From Parvularculaceae bacterium (GTDB taxonomy: Bacteria > Pseudomonadota > Alphaproteobacteria > Caulobacterales > Parvularculaceae), in NCBI GenBank assembly GCA_013389125.1, contig JACADX010000007.1:1-5701 (forward strand): a DNA stretch of 5,701 bases. The letters are read 5' to 3'. Positions 1 to 5,506 of this stretch are shown here, one piece after another. The translations under genes and the position numbers were made by a program. The notes beneath the pieces are model-generated. The model was not told the origin of the DNA and ran no database searches. It saw only the letters and a program-made list of their open reading frames with translations. Every line of letters starts with the position of its first letter. Position 1 is the stretch's first letter.

Positions 1-1391
1 CCGGTTTGATCAGTGGACGTATCGAGGAGGCTTGGGCGCGCGAAACGCGGCCCTGGGCGATGGCGGCCTGGGTTTTCCTCACCATCGGCATCGCGCTCGG
101 AAGCTGGTGGGCGTATTATGAACTCGGCTGGGGCGGCTTCTGGGCGTGGGATCCCGTCGAGAACGCATCCTTCATGCCGTGGCTCGCGGGGACAGCGCTC
201 ATCCACTCCGTTCGCGCTCTTGAAGTGCGCGGCGCGTTTAGAGCGTGGACTGCGCTCCTCGCCATTCTTTCTTTCTCCTTGAGCCTCATCGGCACATTCC
301 TCGTCCGCTCGGGGGTTCTAACGTCCGTGCACGCGTTCGCGACCGATCCCGCACGCGGTCTATTCATCCTGTTCATTCTCGGCGGCTTTATCGGCGGCGC
401 GTTGGCGCTATTTGCGGTGCGCGGCCCAAATCTCCGGTCATCGACGGGATTCGAACCGGTCAGCCGAGAAGGGGGCCTCCTCGCGAACAACATGATCATG
501 GTAGCCGCCTGCGCGACTGTCTTCATTGGAACCTTTTATCCGCTGTTTATCGTCGTCGCGACGGGGGAAAGGCTCTCGGTCGGGGCGCCGTATTTCAACG
601 CCGTGTTTCCGCCGTTCATGGCGGCGGCGCTTGCGATCCTTTCGCCCGCCGCGTCGCTGGCATGGAAAAAGGGATCGGTGAAGGACGCCATGCGGCGCCT
701 CGCGCCTGCAGCTGCGACGGCCGCCGCTATTGCGACATTGGCGGCTTGGTTCGCCTGGCCGAAGAGCGTCGCGGCCGCGCTCGGGATCGGCCTCGCCGTC
801 TGGGCCGGCGCCGGCGCAATTTCAGATCTTGCAGTGCGTGTGCGCCTTTTTGAACGATATGCGGGAGCGCGCCTTGCGAATCTCCCGCGCAGCTACGTTG
901 CAATGATCATCGGGCACGTCGGCTTTGCGATCGTCGCCATCGGGGTCATCGGCGCCGGCGCGCTCAAGAGCGAGACGATTGTCTATGCGCGCGAGGGCGA
1001 CACCGTCAGCGTAGGAGGATTCGACGCGCGCCTGTTGTCGGTCACGGAAGCGAGAGGGCCGAATTATGAGTCCGAGATTTCAGAATTCGAAGTGTCGCGG
1101 GGCGGGAAGCTTTTGTCGACGCTTCACGCCGAGCGGCGCTTTTATCCAGTTCGCGGCATGCAGACGACAGAGGCTGCGATCGCGTCCGATCTTACCGGCG
1201 ATCTCTACCTCACCATTGGCGATTACAACGTCGAACGCGGATGGGTCGTCCGCGCTTGGCGCCATCCGCTGACGATCTGGATGTGGATCGGAGCCGGCTT
1301 GATCGCGCTCGGCGGGACGATTGGGGTCATTGGCGAGCGCCGTCGAGCGCCAGTTCGGCGCGCAGGGGCGGCCGAGGCGATTTCCGTATGA
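1..1391 (+). CDS. ccmF: Cytochrome c maturation haem lyase subunit CcmF, 5' truncated by window edge
   Basis: This is the C-terminal ~462 residues of CcmF, the inner-membrane protein that, with CcmH, attaches haem from holo-CcmE to apocytochrome c on the periplasmic side. The reading frame is open to the left edge. The TTG at 6-8 is an internal Leu, because the family is usually about 650 residues and ~190 are missing. Counting that Leu as residue 1, the tryptophan-rich WWD haem-handling motif lies at about 33-60 (core GWGGFWAWDPVENASFMPW). The periplasmic histidine follows in ALIHS (His67), then SVHAF (His109) and IIGHVG (His304); these correspond to conserved haem-ligand histidines of E. 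coli CcmF. Several hydrophobic membrane segments are visible, then a periplasmic stretch at about 320-418 and a last helix at 423-443 followed by an Arg-rich tail. The stop overlaps the ccmG start (ATGA, 1388-1391), indicating coupling. Identification is very secure; only the N-terminus is unseen. Confidence 0.97.
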   Translation, partial: GLISGRIEEAWARETRPWAMAAWVFLTIGIALGSWWAYYELGWGGFWAWDPVENASFMPWLAGTALIHSVRALEVRGAFRAWTALLAILSFSLSLIGTFLVRSGVLTSVHAFATDPARGLFILFILGGFIGGALALFAVRGPNLRSSTGFEPVSREGGLLANNMIMVAACATVFIGTFYPLFIVVATGERLSVGAPYFNAVFPPFMAAALAILSPAASLAWKKGSVKDAMRRLAPAAATAAAIATLAAWFAWPKSVAAALGIGLAVWAGAGAISDLAVRVRLFERYAGARLANLPRSYVAMIIGHVGFAIVAIGVIGAGALKSETIVYAREGDTVSVGGFDARLLSVTEARGPNYESEISEFEVSRGGKLLSTLHAERRFYPVRGMQTTEAAIASDLTGDLYLTIGDYNVERGWVVRAWRHPLTIWMWIGAGLIALGGTIGVIGERRRAPVRRAGAAEAISV

Positions 1392-1933
1392 AGAGACTGG
1401 TTTTCCTGATTCCGGTATTGGCCTTCGCGGTCATGGCGATTTGGTTTGCGCAAGGCCTCGATCGCGACCCGCGCTACATTCCGTCGATGTTGATCAATCA
1501 GCCGGCGCCCGAATTCAGTTTGCAGCCGATCGACGGGCGGGACGAAGCATTCGCCTCTCGTGACCTTAAGGGAGAGGTTTCGATGGTTAATATATTCGGT
1601 TCCTGGTGCGCAAGTTGCGAGATCGAGCATCCCGTCTTGATGTCGATCGCCGGAGAGGGCGTCGCGCCGATTTACGGTCTTGACTGGAAGGATCGCCCGG
1701 GCGCCGGCGCGCAATGGCTGATGGCGCGAGGCGATCCCTATGCGAAGATCGGAGACGACGCCGAGGGGCGTGTCGCAATCGACTTTGGCGTCACCGGCGC
1801 GCCGGAGACGTTCGTCGTCGACAAGGAAGGACGCGTGCGCCACAAGCATGTCGGCCCGATTTCGGAAGATGACTGGCGCAATGTGCTAAAACCAATGATT
1901 GAGGATCTGAAGAGTGCGCCGCCTTCTTATTAG
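1388..1933 (+). CDS. ccmG: Periplasmic thiol:disulfide oxidoreductase CcmG/DsbE
   Basis: A 181-residue membrane-anchored thioredoxin-like protein that keeps apocytochrome c cysteines (or CcmH) reduced before haem ligation. The N-terminus (residues 3-21) is a single uncleaved-looking hydrophobic anchor, so the catalytic domain faces the periplasm. The family entry segment INQPAPEFSL (36-45) is present. The active site is WCASC with Cys74 and Cys77 (codons at 1607 and 1616). The cis-proline loop GAPETF lies at 137-142, the hallmark of CcmG rather than general thioredoxins. GLDWKD (97-102) is also typical of the family. The ATG at 1388 is chosen because it overlaps the ccmF stop as ATGA, has GAGG at 1374-1377, and puts the anchor at the very N-terminus; a farther upstream ATG at 1241 would lie inside ccmF. 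The 3' end overlaps ccmH by 20 nt. Length is normal for the family. Confidence 0.96.
   Translation: MKRLVFLIPVLAFAVMAIWFAQGLDRDPRYIPSMLINQPAPEFSLQPIDGRDEAFASRDLKGEVSMVNIFGSWCASCEIEHPVLMSIAGEGVAPIYGLDWKDRPGAGAQWLMARGDPYAKIGDDAEGRVAIDFGVTGAPETFVVDKEGRVRHKHVGPISEDDWRNVLKPMIEDLKSAPPSY
1901..1905 (+). promoter_or_regulatory. Ribosome binding site selecting the GTG start of ccmH
   Basis: GAGGA lies 8 nt upstream of the GTG at 1914, inside the end of ccmG. It is the only good Shine-Dalgarno match near the start of ccmH, and it supports a GTG start that yields a complete signal peptide. Confidence 0.6.
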
Positions 1934-2360
1934 CGTATTGTCCACGGTTTCGTGGGCGGCGCTCGCCGTTCAACCTGATGAGCGGCTGGCTGATCCCGCG
2001 CTCGAAGCGCGCGCGCGAGAAATCAGCCGCGAGATTCGGTGCGTTGTCTGCCAGAGCGAAAACATCGATGATTCCAACGCCCCGCTTGCTCGGGATTTGC
2101 GCCTTCTCGTGCGCGAGCGGCTTGCAGACGGCGATAGCAACGAGGCGGTTATCGACTATCTGGTCGCCCGGTATGGCGATTATGTGCTCTTGAAGCCGCG
2201 GCTTAAGATGAACACGATTATGCTATGGGTAGCTCCGTTATTTGTCGCAGCGGCCGCCGCCGCAGGCGCGCTGCTGGCGCTTCGCGGCGCCAAGAATCGA
2301 AACTTGCCCGCGCCGGCGCTCACTGAAGAAGAACGTGACGCGCTAAAGCGACTCGACTGA
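1914..2360 (+). CDS. ccmH: Cytochrome c maturation protein CcmH (CycL-type thiol reductant)
   Basis: A 148-residue periplasmic, membrane-tethered protein that holds the apocytochrome c CXXCH thiols for the CcmF haem lyase and is itself reduced by CcmG. Translation is taken from GTG 1914. This gives a signal peptide (residues 1-18, cleavage likely after ALA at 16-18) and is backed by a GAGGA site 8 nt upstream. The signature motif appears as IRCVVCQSENIDDSNAPLA (41-59), with redox cysteines Cys43 and Cys46, followed by the helical-bundle segment DLRLLVRERL and the family element LVARYGDYVLLKP (83-95). A single transmembrane helix spans about 102-124, and a short charged cytoplasmic tail ends in LKRLD. 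This is the short, unfused CcmH; the TPR module is the separate gene ccmI, unlike the fused E. coli CcmH. The gene overlaps ccmG by 20 nt and shares TGATG with ccmI. Confidence 0.96.
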   Translation: MRRLLISVLSTVSWAALAVQPDERLADPALEARAREISREIRCVVCQSENIDDSNAPLARDLRLLVRERLADGDSNEAVIDYLVARYGDYVLLKPRLKMNTIMLWVAPLFVAAAAAAGALLALRGAKNRNLPAPALTEEERDALKRLD

Positions 2361-3235
2361 TGGGGATCGCCGCACTTCTGGCGTTCGGCGCTGCGATCGG
2401 CGCCGCCGTTTTTTTCGCCCTAGGACTTCCAATCTTGCGATCTCCTCCCTCGCACGCCGTCGATTCGGACGCGCCGGCGCTGAAGGCGAGACTTGAGGCG
2501 CTGGCTCGAGACCGAGAATGCGGCCTTATCGGCGAGGCGGAAGCGGCGGCGGCGGCGATCGAGGCAAAACGCGCTGCGCTTCAAGAGCCGACGCTTCCGC
2601 TTGACCGAGCTTCTCGGCCCGCGCGGTTCGCAGCAATCGCCTTTCTGGCGTTCGCGCCGCTTGCCGCATTCGGCATTTATATGACCGTCGGGGCGCCAAA
2701 ACTTGTCGATTCGGCGCTTCGGCCCGCTGCGACGTCGAACGTTAATCCGAGCGCGATCGCCGCCTTGCCGGAAGATCAGCGGAAGGCGATGATTGAGGGG
2801 ATGGTTGCAAGCCTTGCGGCGCGCCTTGAAGCGACGCCGCACGACGCCGAAGGCTGGCGCATGCTCGCGCGGTCGCAACTCGTGTTGAACCGATCGGGCG
2901 ACGCGTCCGTCAGTTATCGACGGCTGTTCGCCCTTGAGAACGGAACGGTCGAGGATTGGCGGAATTTCGCAACCGCGTTGCTTGCGGGGGCGCCGGCGGG
3001 GCGATTTCCTTCGGACGACGAATTCGCATCCGCACTTGACGAAATCGAAAAACGTTCGCCCGGCGACCAAATGGTCCTTTTCTATCGCGGCGGCCTCGCG
3101 CGTGAGAACGGCGATCCCGTCCGCGCTATCGCGCTCTGGTCGCAGCTCCTCGCGGCAATGCCTGCGGACGCGCCGGTCAGGGAATCGCTCAAGCAGCTTA
3201 TTGAGGAGGCGCAGGCCGAGGTTCCCAATCCCTAA
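2360..3235 (+). CDS. ccmI: Cytochrome c biogenesis protein CcmI (CycH), TPR apocytochrome chaperone
   Basis: A 291-residue inner-membrane protein that binds apocytochrome c and delivers it to the CcmF/CcmH haem ligation machinery. It has two membrane helices (about 3-25 and 89-110). The cytoplasmic loop between them carries the family pattern ARLEALARDRECGLIGEAEA (about 43-62), corresponding to the usual RDxxxGLI segment. The periplasmic part has TPR-like helices: a clear first unit around 147-190 (LAARLEATPHDAEGWRMLAR, then SYRRLFALE), further helices around 196-232, and a final unit around 238-268 (FYRGGLARENGDPVRAIALW). The protein is somewhat shorter than many alphaproteobacterial CycH proteins, so the periplasmic domain holds only about three repeats. 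Start ATG 2360 overlaps the ccmH stop as TGATG and has no strong ribosome binding site, pointing to translational coupling. It is the last gene of the ccm run; a hairpin follows 12 nt after the stop. Confidence 0.92.
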   Translation: MGIAALLAFGAAIGAAVFFALGLPILRSPPSHAVDSDAPALKARLEALARDRECGLIGEAEAAAAAIEAKRAALQEPTLPLDRASRPARFAAIAFLAFAPLAAFGIYMTVGAPKLVDSALRPAATSNVNPSAIAALPEDQRKAMIEGMVASLAARLEATPHDAEGWRMLARSQLVLNRSGDASVSYRRLFALENGTVEDWRNFATALLAGAPAGRFPSDDEFASALDEIEKRSPGDQMVLFYRGGLARENGDPVRAIALWSQLLAAMPADAPVRESLKQLIEEAQAEVPNP

Positions 3236-3247
3236 TGTCCCGAAATG

Positions 3248-3285
3248 GTGCGCCGTCAAGGCGCGCTCCTTGCACCTTGGCGCAC
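3248..3285 (+). terminator. Nested inverted repeat after ccmI, possible operon-end hairpin
   Basis: A perfect 7-bp outer stem (3248-3254 with 3279-3285, GTGCGCC/GGCGCAC) encloses an inner 5-bp inverted repeat CAAGG/CCTTG (3257-3261 with 3268-3272). An alternative fold extends the outer stem by AAGG/CCTT with a 3-nt bulge. It sits 12 nt past the ccmI stop, where an operon end is expected. There is no T-run after it (ACAAATTCG), so it is not a canonical intrinsic terminator; it could instead act as an mRNA 3'-end stabiliser. Confidence 0.4.
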
Positions 3286-3330
3286 AAATTCGTCGGCGCG
3301 AGCGATTTGGGTTATTGTCGCGGCATGGAT

Positions 3331-3336
3331 GAGGAG
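3331..3336 (+). promoter_or_regulatory. Strong ribosome binding site for the GIN-domain gene
   Basis: GAGGAG lies 8 nt before the ATG at 3345, a near-ideal Shine-Dalgarno match. It fixes the start of the exported protein and suggests it is well translated independently of ccmI, from which it is separated by 109 nt. Confidence 0.7.
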
Positions 3337-3344
3337 CTGGCTAA

Positions 3345-4304
3345 ATGCGCGAGTTAATTGCGGGTCTCGCGGCGTTCGGGGTGATCGCGGCGCCGGCCGA
3401 CGGCATGGCGGCTCGCTACACGGCGTCGAAGGTCCAGTTTCAAGACATTACCGGCGAAGTAAAGGTTACGACGACCGGCGGCGAAGACGTCGAAGTGAAC
3501 ATCCGCCAGGGCAAGACCTATAGGTCCGTGACCGTCACTCTCGTCAACGGCGAGGTCGTGATCGCCGGCGAGCGCTGGCGCGATGACGACGTCAAGGATT
3601 GCTGCAACGACCGCATTCGCCGGACGGAAAGCCTTATGCGGGACCGAATCGCAGCGGTCGGCGCGCCGCTCGCGGACAAGGACAGCTTCTTTGCGGACTA
3701 TCCGGTCATCGAAGTATCGGTTCCAAGCAAGAACGACGTCGCCTTCATCGACGCGCGCGTCAAGCTTGCGATGTTGGGCGCGCTCAGCGGGCGCCTCTCT
3801 CTTGACGCTTGCTATGTCTACGGCGAAACGGGAAATCTCGGCCAAGCGACCATTGGCGTCATTTCCGGCAGTCAGCTGATTTTTGGGGACGTGAAGTCTG
3901 GCCTCGAGCTCGATGTTTCGGGCGATGCTGATGTCACCGGCGGTTCGGCCGCAATGGCGGACATCGATATCGCCGGAAGCGGCGAAGTGATGCTTGGGGC
4001 GGTTGACGGAATGCTCGATGTTTCGATCGCGGGATCGGGGCTTGCTCGCGTGGCGCGGATTGACGGACCGGCGACGGTTCGCATTGCAGGATCCGGCGCG
4101 GTCGCCATTCAAGGCGGCAAGGCCGACAAGCTGACGGTGACGATCGACGGGTCGGGCGGGGTCTTCCACGAGGGAAGCGCGGTTGATCCGACGCTTCGCC
4201 TCTACGGATCGCCTACGGTCCGACTTGGAAGCGCCGCTGGTCGCGTCACGCGGCATGGGCGCGGAGAGGTTTATGTCGGCGACAAGCTGCTGCCACAGCC
4301 CTAG
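3345..4304 (+). CDS. Exported GIN-domain (DUF2807-type) beta-helix protein of unknown function
   Basis: A 319-residue protein with a hydrophobic N-terminal signal region (residues 4-18) and plausible cleavage after MAA (21-23), so it is probably periplasmic or surface-exposed. The C-terminal half resembles the GIN/DUF2807 family (putative auto-transporter adhesin head): short strands separated by Gly-Ser turns, with IAGSG at 209, 228 and 247, IDGSG at 267, and related turns at 175, 193 and 288. A spacing of 18-20 residues fits one turn of a right-handed beta-helix. The N-terminal half holds a QFQDITGEVKV strand pair and a charged insert with vicinal cysteines CC (86-87), plus Cys156. Family members have no established biochemical function; a structural or adhesion-like role is inference. 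Start ATG 3345 has GAGGAG 8 nt upstream. I see no convincing promoter in the 109-nt gap after ccmI, so read-through from ccm is possible. The gene ends 17 nt from the 3' end of the convergent tRNA-Trp gene. Confidence 0.85.
   Translation: MRELIAGLAAFGVIAAPADGMAARYTASKVQFQDITGEVKVTTTGGEDVEVNIRQGKTYRSVTVTLVNGEVVIAGERWRDDDVKDCCNDRIRRTESLMRDRIAAVGAPLADKDSFFADYPVIEVSVPSKNDVAFIDARVKLAMLGALSGRLSLDACYVYGETGNLGQATIGVISGSQLIFGDVKSGLELDVSGDADVTGGSAAMADIDIAGSGEVMLGAVDGMLDVSIAGSGLARVARIDGPATVRIAGSGAVAIQGGKADKLTVTIDGSGGVFHEGSAVDPTLRLYGSPTVRLGSAAGRVTRHGRGEVYVGDKLLPQP
3858..4223 (+). repeat. Protein-level glycine-turn repeats (about seven beta-helix coils)
   Basis: Within the GIN-domain gene, residues 172-293 contain seven turns of the form (V/I/L)-x-G-S/D-x. 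Their first glycines are at 175, 193, 211, 230, 249, 269 and 288, with spacings of 18, 18, 19, 19, 20 and 19. Codons differ between units (for example GGAAGCGGC, GGATCGGGG, GGATCCGGC, GGGTCGGGC), so this is an old structural repeat and not a recent DNA duplication. Confidence 0.75.
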
Positions 4305-4321
4305 GGCGCAGGCGCCGGGCC

Positions 4322-4397
4322 TGGCAGGGGCAGAGGGGCTCGAACCCCCGGCCTACGGTTTTGGAGACCGTCGCTCTACCAGCTGAGCTATACCCCT
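4322..4397 (-). tRNA. tRNA-Trp (anticodon CCA)
   Basis: Read on the minus strand from 4397 to 4322 this is a complete 76-nt cloverleaf. The 7-bp acceptor stem is AGGGGTA/TGCCCCT (with one T:G pair). The D arm is GCTC/GAGC with an 8-nt loop. The anticodon arm is ACGGT-CTCCAAA-ACCGT, a 5-nt variable loop follows, and the T arm is GGGGG-TTCGAGC-CCCTC. The anticodon CCA is at 4364-4362, reading UGG. The discriminator base is G (4325), the known bacterial tryptophanyl-tRNA identity base, and the 3' CCA is encoded (4324-4322). The gene points away from secE and converges on the GIN-domain gene. Confidence 0.97.
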
Positions 4398-4409
4398 AGG
4401 CCCGGGATC

Positions 4410-4437
4410 GATTAAGGCTGAAATCGCGGCAATTCAA
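4410..4437 (-). promoter_or_regulatory. Candidate promoter for tRNA-Trp
   Basis: On the minus strand, a TTGAAT -35-like element (4437-4432) and a TTAATC -10-like element (4415-4410) are separated by 16 nt. Transcription would start a few bases before the mature tRNA 5' end at 4397. The -10 match is modest. Confidence 0.35.
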
Positions 4438-4459
4438 TAGGTCCGTCATATTGGCGCCC

Positions 4460-4487
4460 TTGACGCGGGCGCGAAAAAGACTACCTA
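4460..4487 (+). promoter_or_regulatory. Candidate sigma70-type promoter of secE-nusG
   Basis: TTGACGC at 4460-4466 is a near-consensus alphaproteobacterial -35. ACTACCTA at 4480-4487, 13 nt later, resembles the GCTANAWC -10 element known from Caulobacter housekeeping promoters. It would give a leader of roughly 85-90 nt before the secE ATG. No other comparable element lies between the tRNA and secE. Confidence 0.5.
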
Positions 4488-4578
4488 GGCGGCCATCTTC
4501 CGGAACATGGTGAAGGTAAGGCGCGTCGAGATCGGCGCACGAGAACCCTTGTCTTCCCACGATCGCTGACAGGACGAC

Positions 4579-4893
4579 ATGGCTGACGACAAGAAACCAG
4601 CTGCTGGAAAATCCGGCGCGAAAGGGGCGGCCAAGCCCGCCGTCGGCGTCATGATTGAGGGCGAAGCCGAAGAGCAGAAAAAGAAGAAGCGGGTGGGCCC
4701 GTTCGACTTCCTCAAGCAGGTTCGCGCCGAGGCCGAAAAAGTCACATGGACGACGTGGAACGAGACCTGGGTCTCGACGATGATGGTCCTCGTCATGGTC
4801 GTCATCATGGCGATCTTCTTTCTTATCGTCGATCAGGGCGTTCGCTTCGGCGTTTGCAACGTCCTGCCGATCGAATGCGCCTCGCGGAATTAA
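4579..4893 (+). CDS. secE: Preprotein translocase subunit SecE
   Basis: A 104-residue single-span SecE, the clamp subunit that stabilises SecY in the SecYEG inner-membrane channel. Residues 1-40 are a hydrophilic Lys/Ala-rich extension (including KKKKR at 34-38) beyond the ~60-residue minimal SecE. The conserved amphipathic helix is FLKQVRAEAEKVTW (44-57), and the membrane helix spans about 66-86 (MMVLVMVVIMAIFFLIV). In the KVxWPxRxE hallmark, the usual Pro and Arg are replaced (KVTWTTWNE, 54-62). The short C-terminal tail, expected on the periplasmic side, has two cysteines (Cys93, Cys100). Start ATG 4579 has AGGA at 4571-4574, only 4 nt away, a tight spacing. An internal ATG at residue 25 would remove the extension without damaging the core, so the true start is slightly uncertain. 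nusG follows closely on the same strand, the near-universal secE-nusG pairing. Confidence 0.94.
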   Translation: MADDKKPAAGKSGAKGAAKPAVGVMIEGEAEEQKKKKRVGPFDFLKQVRAEAEKVTWTTWNETWVSTMMVLVMVVIMAIFFLIVDQGVRFGVCNVLPIECASRN

Positions 4894-4929
4894 GGCCTCG
4901 CTATGCCATCAGCAGACGGATCAATCGCC

Positions 4930-5463
4930 ATGGAACACAAGTGGTATATCGTACACGCCTACTCGAACTTTGAAAAAAAGGTCGCAGAAGCGATTCGGCA
5001 GGCCGCGGCGGAAAAAGGCATGTCCGAACTCGTCTCTGAGGTGTTCGTGCCGACTGAAGACGTCACCGAAGTGCGTCGGGGACGCAAGATCACCGCGGAA
5101 CGGCGCTATCTTCCCGGCTACGTGCTCGTGAAAATGGTCCTCAATGACCAAACATATCACCTCATCAAGGAAACGCCGAAAGTGACCGGCTTTCTCGGCT
5201 CCGGACACAAGCCGATGCCGGTCGGCCAGAAAGAGGTCGATCGCATCAGAGGCGTCGTGACGGATTCGATCGAGCGCCCCAGATCGACAATCACCTTCGA
5301 AATCGGCGAGAATGTCCGTGTTGTCGACGGGCCTTTCGCGTCCTTCTCGGGCGTTGTTGAGGACGTCGATGAAGACACCCAGCGCGTTAAAGTCGCCGTT
5401 TCGATCTTTGGCCGAGCGACGCCGGTCGAGCTCGAGTTCGCTCAGGTCGAAAAGAACGCCTGA
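4930..5463 (+). CDS. nusG: Transcription termination/antitermination factor NusG
   Basis: A 177-residue cytoplasmic factor that binds the RNA polymerase clamp to promote processive elongation, and links polymerase to Rho or to ribosomal protein S10. The NGN domain occupies about 4-115, with KWYIVHAYSNFEKKVAEAI (4-22), the RRGRK loop (49-53), the LPGYVLVKM strand (61-69) and TPKVTGFLG (82-90). The C-terminal KOW domain begins with FEIGENVRVVDGPFASFSGV (123-142) and ends with SIFGRATPVELEF (158-170), all strongly alphaproteobacterial in character. I chose ATG 4930 because the family normally begins 2-4 residues before KWY. An in-frame ATG at 4903 with AAGG 7 nt upstream would add 9 residues, giving 186, and is a real alternative. 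ACGGA lies 9 nt before 4930. The gene is probably co-transcribed with secE, and a strong hairpin follows 14 nt after the stop. Confidence 0.96.
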   Translation: MEHKWYIVHAYSNFEKKVAEAIRQAAAEKGMSELVSEVFVPTEDVTEVRRGRKITAERRYLPGYVLVKMVLNDQTYHLIKETPKVTGFLGSGHKPMPVGQKEVDRIRGVVTDSIERPRSTITFEIGENVRVVDGPFASFSGVVEDVDEDTQRVKVAVSIFGRATPVELEFAQVEKNA

Positions 5464-5477
5464 CGCCCATTTGCAGC

Positions 5478-5506
5478 CTGTCGGAGGCGGCCGCCGCCTC
5501 GGACGG
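5478..5506 (+). terminator. GC-rich hairpin after nusG, possible terminator
   Basis: A 7-bp stem GAGGCGG/CCGCCTC (5484-5490 with 5494-5500) closes a 3-nt loop. Past one G-G mismatch it extends by five further pairs (5478-5482 with 5502-5506, one a T-G wobble). It starts 14 nt after the nusG stop. No T-run follows, so it is either a non-canonical terminator, a pause or processing signal, or a 3'-end stabiliser. Confidence 0.45.

Noticed and set aside
6..8. TTG as the start of ccmF
   Set aside because: The frame is open to the window edge and the conserved region begins at once; about 190 N-terminal residues of CcmF must lie upstream, so this is an internal Leu codon.
245..853. 202-codon + strand frame inside ccmF
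   Set aside because: The overlapping frame encodes conserved CcmF membrane helices and histidines; the alternative product is Arg-rich and motif-free.
2420..3259. 279-codon open frame on the minus strand opposite ccmI
   Set aside because: Arg-rich composition with no domain, signal or ribosome binding site, fully antisense to a well-supported CcmI gene; a typical by-product of high GC content.
3325..3357. 10-residue mini-ORF (MDEELAKCAS) overlapping the start of the GIN-domain gene
   Set aside because: It contains the ribosome binding site of the real gene, has no site of its own, and is short enough to arise by chance.
3354..4256. 300-codon open frame on the minus strand opposite the GIN-domain gene
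   Set aside because: Its product is rich in Arg, His and Asp without any recognisable motif, while the + strand frame has a signal peptide, a strong ribosome binding site and regular beta-helix repeats.
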